Assembly (NCBI GenBank): GCA_025060395.1
Contig: JANXCC010000010.1
Location: 1 to 59,826 of the forward strand
Direction of reading: 5' to 3'
From: Candidatus Bipolaricaulota bacterium
Lineage (GTDB): Bacteria > Bipolaricaulota > Bipolaricaulia > RBG-16-55-9 > DRXL01
DNA: 59,826 bases
The position numbers and the translations under genes are program-made. Positions within the stretch are counted from its first letter, which is position 1. The number at the start of each line of letters is the position of its first letter. The notes under the pieces are model-generated. The model saw nothing but the letters and a program-made list of their open reading frames with translations, did not search any database and was not told the DNA's origin. Positions 52,705-59,826 of this stretch are shown one piece after another.

Positions 52705-53949
52705 ATGCTTTCATCAGATGTGCGCCGACTCTTTCTGGAGGAGCTGAGGGCCCTGGGCGAGCGGGCCCAGCGCGCTACAAGCCACCGCGAAGAAGCCCGG
52801 CGCCTCTTTAGCAGCCTTTTGCTGGATGGCGCAATCAAGGCACTCACCCCCCTGGAGCGTCGCGCTGAGCCGATTCTGAGCTTGGCGCACTATCAGGACC
52901 CATCGTTTAAGATTATTTATGGTCTGGACGGCGGCAGCACTCGCCCTATGCATTTCGAGGACGGCACGACGCTCTGTGCCAATCAAGCAGTCTTCATCGC
53001 TGATCCTCCACAACGCCATCGCGGCTTTCCTCTCGAGACATGGCGGACCATCGCGCTCGTCTCTCATTCGTTTCAAAACGTCGGCGAAGCCCACGTCACT
53101 CATGTCCAGAACGAGCACGTCCATCGCTGGAGAATCCATCTCACTAAAGATTTTGTCGAGCGCGAGGTCGAATATATCGTCAAGAGCTTAGCTGACGTCA
53201 CCAGCGAGCCGACTCATGCCCTCGAAATGCTCGCGATCCTCGACATTCACGAGGGCTTGGTCATCTTAGATGGCACGCTCTATCCCATCGGGCTGTATTA
53301 TTATCTCTTGGGTGAGCTGAAGGGGGAGTGGGGCTATCGCTGGGGGGTGCGTTTATCAGATCGTGAGGACATTGTCGCCTTGCTTGCCAATCCCGTGCGA
53401 TTGATCGAAGCGTGTGTGGGGAGAAGGCTCCCTATCGTCGCGATCAATAAAACCCCGGAGACAAGCTGGCTGCTGCGATTCTGTCTGAACTTTGCTGAGC
53501 GTCGCTGGGCAAGTGATCGTCAGTTTATGACCGCCGTATTAAGCGATACGCCGAAAGACTCTCTAGGCTACACGAATTGGTTTGTGCAAGAGGCGTATCC
53601 CTCGTGGGAGGAGCGCGAATCTGTGGTGGATCTGCCCAAGGCCGTGAGCGATTTTGCGCTCGCCATAGACGCCGATCTCTATCATGTGGCGTTCTTCTAT
53701 GTCTACGATCCGCGGGTGCGCAGCGTCGTGAAGATTGAGACCCCGCGAGCGGTCTTTCAGTTCTGTGATCCGGAGCGTTTGCGACGAGCCCTATTAGCAG
53801 AGATTGCGCGCGGCAAGGGCGTGCCCAACGTTATCAGAAAAGCTGACAGTCGCGCCCGGATCACTCAAGAAGAGCGAGAGGCGCTCATCCGCGCCTGTGG
53901 GCTCGATCCTGATTATTATTACAATCTCAGTCGAGGGGAGAGTTTGTAG
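52705..53949 (+). CDS. nurA: NurA 5'-3' nuclease
   Basis: 414 residues. NurA motifs: first catalytic Asp in IIYGLDGGSTRP (~72), second in GLVILDGTLYPI (~190), a KT block VAINKTPETSWL (~250) and the late DADLYHVAFFYV region (~325). NurA with the HerA translocase resects DNA ends downstream of Mre11-Rad50 in archaea. HerA is not in the window. No ribosome site is visible before the ATG, perhaps because the upstream genes decayed. Confidence 0.85.
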   Translation: MLSSDVRRLFLEELRALGERAQRATSHREEARRLFSSLLLDGAIKALTPLERRAEPILSLAHYQDPSFKIIYGLDGGSTRPMHFEDGTTLCANQAVFIADPPQRHRGFPLETWRTIALVSHSFQNVGEAHVTHVQNEHVHRWRIHLTKDFVEREVEYIVKSLADVTSEPTHALEMLAILDIHEGLVILDGTLYPIGLYYYLLGELKGEWGYRWGVRLSDREDIVALLANPVRLIEACVGRRLPIVAINKTPETSWLLRFCLNFAERRWASDRQFMTAVLSDTPKDSLGYTNWFVQEAYPSWEERESVVDLPKAVSDFALAIDADLYHVAFFYVYDPRVRSVVKIETPRAVFQFCDPERLRRALLAEIARGKGVPNVIRKADSRARITQEEREALIRACGLDPDYYYNLSRGESL

Positions 53950-53950
53950 T

Positions 53951-53977
53951 ACTTTCGATATAATAAAAGACTTTCGA
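53951..53977 (+). promoter_or_regulatory. Promoter with flanking ACTTTCGA direct repeats
   Basis: ACTTTCGA occurs at 53951-53958 and 53970-53977, flanking TATAAT (53959-53964). The gene at 53989 follows with an AAGGGGG ribosome site. The repeats could be a regulator site; -35 is not recognisable. Confidence 0.4.
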
Positions 53978-53988
53978 AGGGGGTCTAT

Positions 53989-55986
53989 ATGGCTTCATGG
54001 ATGACATGGGTAGTCGTCGGCTTAGTGGCTGTAGGGCTGTTCTTCGTCTGGCAGGGGCTAGAATCAGGCGGTCCAGCGCTCATTCTTGAGGGTCAGCAGA
54101 TCTCGCAGAGAGAGTTCACGAAGCTCTATGAGAACCTGGTCGCGCAATATCAGAGGTTCTATGCCCAGTACGGCCAAGATTTCTCGAAGCTCTTGCAAGG
54201 GCCAGGGGGGATCGAGCACAAGCTGCAGCTCCACAGCCGCGTCATTGACGAGCTTCTGCGTCGTCGGTTGATCACCCAAGAGATCGAGCGCCGGCGGCTT
54301 GTCATTCCCAGCGCAGACATCGACGACCAGACCGAGATTGCTTTCGAGCGCATTCTCAAACAGAACAATCTTACTGAAGAGCAAGCCGCACAAATTCTCA
54401 AGCAACAAGGGCGCACCCTAGAAAGCTTTAAGCGCGAGCTGCGCCAAGCCGTCGAGCTGAATATCAAGATAGAGCGTCTCCGTGATGCTGTGGTCGGCCC
54501 TATCGAGCCGACTGATCAAGAACTATCATCGTATCTCGAAAAGCATCGAGATAAGTATGATACTCCCGAACAAGTGCGTGCTCGGCATATCTTGATAAGG
54601 GTTCCAGAGAACGCTTCTGAGGTTGAGATCGCGCAAGCGAAGAAACAGATCGAAGATATCAAAAAAGAGATCGAGAACGGCGCAGATTTTGCTGAGCTGG
54701 CCAAAGAACACTCCCAAGACCCCGGCAGTGCCCAAAATGGCGGTGATCTAGGGTGGTTTACGCGCGGCCAGATGGTCCCAGAATTTGAGGACGCAGCGTT
54801 CGCGCTCGAGCCTGGCCAGATCAGCGACCCTGTGCGCACGCAATTTGGGTTTCACTTAATCAAAGTCGAGGAGAAAAAGCCCGCCCAGCGCCCGGAGCTC
54901 GCCCAAATCCGCGACAGAGTGCTCAGAGATTATATCGAAGTCGAACGCGAGCGACGCTTCAACGAATTTTATAGAGACCTCAAAGCGCGCGCGAAGATCG
55001 TTATCGCTGATCCAATCTTGAGGGTCTTCTATCTTTATGAATATGCTGGGCACTTAGAGGAGGCTCGCCACGAGTACGCCAAGCTGAAAGACCCTAATCA
55101 GAAACTGCATATCGCGCGGGTATTGCGCAAACGTCTCGACGCCTTAGGGGAGAACGCCGACCCTACCTTGGTGCATGCCCTCAAAGAAGAGATCGTGCGC
55201 TTATGGCTGGCGCAGATGGCCGCCTGGCCCAATCGCTCTGACAGAAGCTATGCGCTCTCTCAAATCACCGCGCTCAAGCCCAATGAACTTCCAGGACAGG
55301 CGTTCTTCCAGATCACCTTCACCCCCAGTCCCTCTCGAGCGCAAGGAGAGGTCGTCCTGAACGATACAATACGAATGCTTCAGAAGCGTCTGAAAGAATT
55401 TGGTGTTCAGGAGAGCATCGTGCTTGCTGCTGGAGACGCCCAGATCGCGATCTGGGCGCGCACTGAGAGACCAAAAGCTCTTGAACGTTTGGTAAGCGTC
55501 CAAGGCAAGCTTGAGCTCAAGCGTGTCTTGCGCGAGGGCGCTGTTGGAGAGATGGTGCAAGCGACGGGGCTAGGAGAGCAAGTCCTTAAAGACCGCGCTG
55601 AAGCTGCAAAGCCTGGCTCAGGGCGCTCTTATCTAGTGACAGAAGCTCCGGTGCTAGACAGACTCGATATCAAAGAGATCTCTCTTCAGACGAGCCCCGC
55701 AGGGCGGCCCAATATTATTCGCGTGCGCCTGAGCGAACGCACGGGACAGCAATTAGCGAAAGCCCTGGGTCAGACAGATCAGGTGCTCGCTATTGTGATA
55801 GACAATATCGTCTACGGGACCGTGATGATGGGGGCACCTATGAGAGAGCTGCTCGCTCAGCCGGGCAGCGTCTTTGATATACAATTTGAAGACGCGCCCG
55901 AAGCATCTCTCGAAGAAGCGCACGCGCTCGTGGTGGCTCTGCGACTTGGGCCGTTGCCGGCGGCTGTACGCGTGGCTCGGCCGTAA
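53989..55986 (+). CDS. PpiC-type foldase fused to a SecD-like periplasmic head domain
   Basis: 665 residues. N-terminal membrane anchor (~5-22), SurA_N-like helical chaperone region (~30-185), parvulin PPIase (~197-292: ARHILIRVP, DFAELAKEHSQDPGSAQNGG, LGWFTRGQMVPEFEDAAFAL, FGFHLIKVEE, each quoted separately), a helical linker, then ~451-637 resembling the P1 domain of SecD (DTIRMLQKRLKEFGVQES, AQIAIWARTERPKALERL, IIRVRLSERTGQQLAKAL, VLAIVIDNIVYGTVMMGAPM). SecD P1 captures proteins emerging from SecYEG, so one chain may couple capture and folding at the membrane exit. I know of no standard family with this order. Confidence 0.82.
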   Translation: MASWMTWVVVGLVAVGLFFVWQGLESGGPALILEGQQISQREFTKLYENLVAQYQRFYAQYGQDFSKLLQGPGGIEHKLQLHSRVIDELLRRRLITQEIERRRLVIPSADIDDQTEIAFERILKQNNLTEEQAAQILKQQGRTLESFKRELRQAVELNIKIERLRDAVVGPIEPTDQELSSYLEKHRDKYDTPEQVRARHILIRVPENASEVEIAQAKKQIEDIKKEIENGADFAELAKEHSQDPGSAQNGGDLGWFTRGQMVPEFEDAAFALEPGQISDPVRTQFGFHLIKVEEKKPAQRPELAQIRDRVLRDYIEVERERRFNEFYRDLKARAKIVIADPILRVFYLYEYAGHLEEARHEYAKLKDPNQKLHIARVLRKRLDALGENADPTLVHALKEEIVRLWLAQMAAWPNRSDRSYALSQITALKPNELPGQAFFQITFTPSPSRAQGEVVLNDTIRMLQKRLKEFGVQESIVLAAGDAQIAIWARTERPKALERLVSVQGKLELKRVLREGAVGEMVQATGLGEQVLKDRAEAAKPGSGRSYLVTEAPVLDRLDIKEISLQTSPAGRPNIIRVRLSERTGQQLAKALGQTDQVLAIVIDNIVYGTVMMGAPMRELLAQPGSVFDIQFEDAPEASLEEAHALVVALRLGPLPAAVRVARP

Positions 55987-56024
55987 GTCAAAGAGCTATA
56001 ATTTGTGACGGAGGAGATCCCTCT

Positions 56025-57992
56025 ATGAGCACGCCACAGTCCATCCCAATCATCCCGCGGAAGGTGCTCTTTGGTAATCCAGATAAGATCCAAGCGCGGC
56101 TCAGCCCTGACGGCTCGCATATAGCGTTCTTAGCGCCGCTCGACGGCGTGCTCAACGTCTGGGTCGCGCCTAGAGAAAACCCTGATGCTGCTAGGCCCGT
56201 CACCCGCGATACCGGCCGCGGGATTCAAGTCTTCTTTTGGGCATACACAAACAAACACATTCTCTATCTCCAAGACAAGAATGGCGACGAGAACTGGCGC
56301 ATCTACAGCGTCGATCTTGCCACAGATCAGATAAAAGACCTGACCCCCTTCGAGGGCGTCCAAGCCCAGATCTATAAAGTGAGCTATAAGCTCCCCACGG
56401 AGATCTTAATAGGGCTGAACCATCGCGACCCGCAGATGCATGACGTCTATCGCCTTAACATCGAGACCGGGGAGCGCGTGCTGCTCCTTGAGAACACCGA
56501 GGGCTTGGTGGACTTTGTCAGCGATGATCTCTATAATCTGCGCCTTGCTACGCGCTTTACCCCCGACGGCGGCAACGAGGTACTCCGGCGCACCGCAGCG
56601 GGCACCTGGGAGCTGTTCGCCACGATCAGTCAAGAAGACTCACTGACAACGGGGCCGCGGACGCTCGACAAGACCGGACAAGTCGTCTATATGTTCGACA
56701 GCCGTGGGCGCGATACCGCGGCACTAGTAGCTATTCACCTTGAGACCGGAGAGCGGCAATTGCTCTTTGAAGACCCCAAAGCCGACGTCAGCGACGTCTT
56801 AATTCACCCGACGGAGCGTACCGTGCAGGCCGTTGCTTCTATCTATGAGCGTAAGCATTGGACAATTCTAGATAATTCGATTGCCAAAGATTTTGAGTAT
56901 CTGCAGACGGTCGCCGACGGCGAGATCGAAGTCGTCAGCCGCACCCTCGACGATACACACTGGATTGTCGCATATCTCATGGACAATGGCCCGGTACGCT
57001 ACTATCTCTACAAGCGTCCGGAAAAGAGAGCCATCTTTCTCTTCACTAATCGCAAAGAGTTGGAGAATCTGCCGTTGGCGAAGATGCATCCCGTCATACT
57101 AAAATCACGCGACGGTCTGACGCTCGTGAGCTATCTGACGCTGCCCGTCTGGGCCGATCCCGACAGCGATGGAAGACCCACAGAGCCACTGCCCATGGTG
57201 CTTTTAGTGCACGGTGGCCCATGGGCGCGTGACACGTGGGGCTATGATCCGTTCCATCAATGGCTCGCTAATCGGGGCTACGCTGTGCTCAGTGTGAATT
57301 TTCGGGGCTCGACGGGCTTTGGAAAGAGATTCACGAATGCGGGTGACAAAGAATGGGGCGCTAAGATGCACGATGACTTAGTTGACGCCGTCCAATGGGC
57401 CATCTCCGAAAAGATTGCCGATCCCAAGAGAATCGCGATCATGGGCGGCAGCTACGGCGGCTACGCGACGCTCGTGGGCTTGACCTTCACGCCGGAGCTC
57501 TTCGCATGCGGCGTGGACATCGTTGGCCCATCAAACTTAGTGACGCTCTTAAGCTCGATCCCACCCTACTGGACCCCTATGCTCAGTCTCTTCACGAGCC
57601 GTGTAGGCGACCATCGCACTGAAGAGGGCCAACAGTTTCTCTTGTCGCGCTCGCCCTTGACGTACGTCGAGCGCATCTGTAGACCGTTGCTGATTGGGCA
57701 AGGAGCCAATGACCCCAGAGTCAAACAAGCCGAGTCTGATCAGATCGTCCAGGCGATGCAAGCCAAGAAGATCCCCGTCACGTATGTGCTCTTTCCCGAT
57801 GAAGGGCATGGCTTTGTCAAGCCCGAAAATAGAATCGCGTTCTTTGCTGTTACTGAAGCGTTCTTGGCACGTCATCTTGGGGGTGAGCGTCTCGAACCCA
57901 TCGGTGCGGATTTTCGAGGCTCAAGCATCACGATTCCTGTAGGAGCCGATGAGCTCCCCGACGTGAGCGCAGCGCTGCGCTCGCGCCAATGA
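56025..57992 (+). CDS. S9 family prolyl oligopeptidase-like peptidase
   Basis: 655 residues, no signal peptide, so cytosolic. N-terminal beta-propeller (~20-340; ARLSPDGSHIAFLAP and repeats) gates an alpha/beta hydrolase domain: HGGPWARDTWGYDP (oxyanion, ~398), nucleophile GGSYGGY (Ser ~476), acid in GANDPRVKQAES (~560) and His in DEGHGF (~595). Acylaminoacyl-peptidase-like S9C architecture. GGAGGAG site; TATAAT at 55997-56002 just after the foldase gene. Confidence 0.92.
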   Translation: MSTPQSIPIIPRKVLFGNPDKIQARLSPDGSHIAFLAPLDGVLNVWVAPRENPDAARPVTRDTGRGIQVFFWAYTNKHILYLQDKNGDENWRIYSVDLATDQIKDLTPFEGVQAQIYKVSYKLPTEILIGLNHRDPQMHDVYRLNIETGERVLLLENTEGLVDFVSDDLYNLRLATRFTPDGGNEVLRRTAAGTWELFATISQEDSLTTGPRTLDKTGQVVYMFDSRGRDTAALVAIHLETGERQLLFEDPKADVSDVLIHPTERTVQAVASIYERKHWTILDNSIAKDFEYLQTVADGEIEVVSRTLDDTHWIVAYLMDNGPVRYYLYKRPEKRAIFLFTNRKELENLPLAKMHPVILKSRDGLTLVSYLTLPVWADPDSDGRPTEPLPMVLLVHGGPWARDTWGYDPFHQWLANRGYAVLSVNFRGSTGFGKRFTNAGDKEWGAKMHDDLVDAVQWAISEKIADPKRIAIMGGSYGGYATLVGLTFTPELFACGVDIVGPSNLVTLLSSIPPYWTPMLSLFTSRVGDHRTEEGQQFLLSRSPLTYVERICRPLLIGQGANDPRVKQAESDQIVQAMQAKKIPVTYVLFPDEGHGFVKPENRIAFFAVTEAFLARHLGGERLEPIGADFRGSSITIPVGADELPDVSAALRSRQ

Positions 57993-58041
57993 CCCCAGTG
58001 TGATAGAATACTAACAACTTCAAGGGAAGGAGTTCAGCACT

Positions 58042-58359
58042 ATGGTGATGTACGTCTCCGAGAGCACATTTGCCCAGGAGGTCTTGCAATCATCCCAGCC
58101 GGTTCTTGTCGATTTCTATGCCGACTGGTGTGGTCCTTGTCGAGCTATTGCTCCCATCGTGGAGGAGATCGCTCGCGAATTCAACAATAAGCTGAAGGTC
58201 GTCAAACTCAACGTTGATCAAAACCCTGAAATCGCTATGCAATACGGGGTGCAAAGCATCCCTACGTTACTACTCTTTAAGAACGGCAAGGAAGTCGAGC
58301 GCCTCATCGGCTACATGAGCAAGAGCAAGCTCTTAAGCAAGCTCGAGCCGCATCTGTAG
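58042..58359 (+). CDS. trxA: Thioredoxin
   Basis: 105 residues, canonical length. Active site DWCGPCR (~30-36), preceded by VLVDFYA, and cis-Pro in SIPTLLLFKNGKEV (~75). Cytosolic disulphide reductant. AAGGAGT site 9 nt upstream. Intergenic 58360-58408 has a weak CCCTCT/AGAGGG hairpin. Confidence 0.97.
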   Translation: MVMYVSESTFAQEVLQSSQPVLVDFYADWCGPCRAIAPIVEEIAREFNNKLKVVKLNVDQNPEIAMQYGVQSIPTLLLFKNGKEVERLIGYMSKSKLLSKLEPHL

Positions 58360-58408
58360 TAAACCCTCTCTCCTTCGAAGAGGGGAAGCAGGACTTGTTA
58401 GGGGCCGA

Positions 58409-59467
58409 CTACCGGCTCTTCACTTCCTCCCAGGCGCGCTCGTACAACTCGACGGCCTCGCTGACATCACGAATCCATTCGAGCTTCTCCATGATCTCTG
58501 CAGGGGGGTAGATAGAAGGGTCATTCAAGATCTCCGGCAAGATATAAGCTTTGGCAGCATCGTTGGGGCTGGGGTATCGCAAAAAGTTCACGATGCGCGC
58601 GTTGATCTGGGGACGCAAGAGAAAGTCTATAAACTTATGAGCAAGTTCCTGGTTTTTAGAGCTTTTGGGGATGGCGAGATTATCGGCCCAGATCACCCCG
58701 CCCTCGCGAGGGATGACATAGCGAATATTAGAATTTTCTAGATAAGCCCTGGCAAACTCCCCACTCCAGCCATGAGCCATCACCAGATCGCCCGTCAGGA
58801 GAAAGTCGTCGTAGGTCTCACTGTCGTAGCGAGCGAGATATGGTTTTTGGGCTAGGAGCACGTTCTTAGCGGCTTCGAGCTGCTGGGGATCGGTGCTGTT
58901 GACGGAATAGCCCAGATATTTCAAAGCCGCGCCGATGGCCTCGCGCGGATCGTCGAGCATGCTCACCCGGCCGCGGTAGTGCTCCAGGCGTGCCGGCTCG
59001 AAGAGATCGGCCCAGCTTATAGGAGGTATCTCGACTTTCTGAGCGTTGTACCCGATCCCTGTCGTACCCCACAAGTACGGCACAGAGTATCTGTTTTGGG
59101 GATCATAGTAGAGATTGCGGAACTTGGGGGAGATGTAGGTGAAGTTAGGGATCTTGTTCAGGTCGAGTTGGGCGAGAAGCCCTAGGCGCGCTAGCCTCTC
59201 CACGGCGTAGTCTGAGGGCATGATGATGTCGTAGCCGGTGACGCCGGCCTGGAGCTTCAAGATCAAGGTCTCGTTGGAGTCGACGTTCTCCTCGATAACT
59301 TTGGTGCCGAACTCTCTTTCGAAGAGCTTGTAGACTTCAGGGTCGATATAGTTGGCCCAGATGAAGAGATGGAGCTCTTGGGGGGCTTGCTTCATCTCAC
59401 AGGCTCCCAAGCCCACTAAGCTAAGCAGTGCCAGAGCCATGAGACTGAAAATGCGCGTGAATGTCAT
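58409..59467 (-). CDS. potD: Spermidine/putrescine-type (PotD) binding lipoprotein
   Basis: 352 residues. Lipoprotein signal with lipobox GLGAC (Cys ~23). Binding domain: LHLFIWANYIDPEVYKLFE, VDSNETLILKLQAG, YDIIMPSDYAVERLARLGLL, PYLWGTTGIGYNAQKV and HGWSGEFARAYLENSN are PotD/PotF landmarks (each quoted in part). It delivers polyamines to a PotABC importer not in the window. GGAGGG site; TATAAT (revcomp of 59485-59490) and a CRP-like palindrome upstream. Confidence 0.92.
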   Translation of the reverse strand: MTFTRIFSLMALALLSLVGLGACEMKQAPQELHLFIWANYIDPEVYKLFEREFGTKVIEENVDSNETLILKLQAGVTGYDIIMPSDYAVERLARLGLLAQLDLNKIPNFTYISPKFRNLYYDPQNRYSVPYLWGTTGIGYNAQKVEIPPISWADLFEPARLEHYRGRVSMLDDPREAIGAALKYLGYSVNSTDPQQLEAAKNVLLAQKPYLARYDSETYDDFLLTGDLVMAHGWSGEFARAYLENSNIRYVIPREGGVIWADNLAIPKSSKNQELAHKFIDFLLRPQINARIVNFLRYPSPNDAAKAYILPEILNDPSIYPPAEIMEKLEWIRDVSEAVELYERAWEEVKSR

Positions 59468-59526
59468 CTTTCCCTCCTGATCACATTATATTCATACAAA
59501 GCTGGCGGTGCGAGCCTGCTTGTGAG

Positions 59527-59542
59527 TGTGATGCTCATCACA
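59527..59542. promoter_or_regulatory. CRP/FNR-like palindrome upstream of potD
   Basis: Perfect 16-bp palindrome TGTGATG-CT-CATCACA, which contains the CRP consensus TGTGA-N6-TCACA. Its centre is about 57 bp upstream of the predicted potD start site, close to a class I activator position. The potD promoter lacks a -35 match, as expected for an activated promoter. The other 59468-59679 sequence is A/T-rich and carries the leader of the next gene. Confidence 0.55.
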
Positions 59543-59679
59543 TATCTAAGAGAGTCAACCATAAATCCAAACGCGTTTTCCTACGCAATTTCCTCGCTAT
59601 TGTGATCCCTGTTACTGACAATTGAAAAAAACTAAACTCCCTCTTGAGTCTAAACGCTCATAAAAAGGAGTTTGACCTT

Positions 59680-59826
59680 ATGCGTCAACAGTATCGTGGC
59701 GGGAGACCCTTCTTCACGTTCCTTCTCGTAGTTGGCCTATCGGTGCTACTGGGTGGCTGTGTCGGGATGAAGGACAGGCTTGTCTCCTCCGAAGCAACGG
59801 GGCGTTTAGCACCTTTGAGCCATCAG
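59680..59826 (+). CDS. Lipoprotein, N-terminal fragment
   Basis: 49 codons to the window edge, start ATG with AAAAGGAG 9 nt upstream. Signal peptide FFTFLLVVGLSVLLGG followed by lipobox Cys (LLGGC, residue 28), so a lipid-anchored envelope protein. Too little of the mature part (VGMKDRLVSSEATG...) is present to name a family. Confidence 0.7.
   Translation, partial: MRQQYRGGRPFFTFLLVVGLSVLLGGCVGMKDRLVSSEATGRLAPLSHQ

Overview
The window is a dense, moderately GC-rich (mid-fifties percent by eye) stretch of bacterial chromosome. RecA, LexA and a CspA-type cold-shock protein mark a bacterium. Lipoproteins, a PorV-like protein and a very long barrel-like exported protein suggest a second membrane. 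Several modules are more familiar from archaea or uncultured thermophilic phyla: Mre11-Rad50-NurA, a proteasome-type AAA ATPase, UvsE and a class II photolyase. A deep-branching diderm candidate phylum such as Bipolaricaulota (Acetothermia/OP1) would fit; this is inference from gene content only. I saw no tRNA, rRNA, CRISPR array or intact insertion sequence.

Layout. 1-3.5 kb is an accessory patch: the tail of a CPBP protease, a retropepsin-like gene pair, a lower-GC exported protein, an odd peptidase-MA-like protein, an imperfect direct repeat enclosing them, and a decayed PIN-type gene. 3.5-11.2 kb holds an M24 peptidase, then a minus-strand run hutU - DUF3267 peptidase - HTH protein - SDR - uvsE - class II photolyase - DUF523/DUF1722 protein, spaced like one operon with UV-damage repair at its distal end. 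11.3-20.2 kb is housekeeping: PKD protein, orphan ABC permease, PepF, HAD phosphatase, proteasome-type ATPase, cold-shock protein and a large secreted metzincin.

20.2-32.5 kb is a catabolic or transport locus: a single-chain double TetR regulator, then hydrolase - acyl-CoA ligase - SDR - KAS III-like enzyme - hydrolase - LivHMGF, then a separately promoted PQQ-type propeller protein and a LivK-type binding protein with a C-terminal PKD domain. It looks built to import a carboxylic acid, activate it to a CoA thioester and process it, under repression by the TetR protein. 32.5-43.6 kb is an envelope region: exported metallopeptidase-like protein, small membrane proteins, then subtilase with a T9SS/FlgD-like C-terminal domain - PorV-like protein - 1383-residue barrel/propeller protein, followed by a decayed MacB-type ABC exporter.

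43.6-54 kb carries an SDR, an SDR-type threonine dehydrogenase, and the SOS genes lexA-recA behind one promoter overlapped by a perfect 21-bp palindrome, then a divergent mre11-rad50-(broken ATPase/TOPRIM)-nurA end-resection operon. 54-59.8 kb has a PpiC foldase fused to a SecD-like head domain, an S9 peptidase, thioredoxin, a PotD-like binding lipoprotein with a CRP-like palindrome upstream, and the start of another lipoprotein.

Recurring feature: several genes have TATAAT-like -10 boxes only 5-9 nt before the ATG and no Shine-Dalgarno sequence, implying leaderless mRNAs alongside many genes with strong GGAGG sites.
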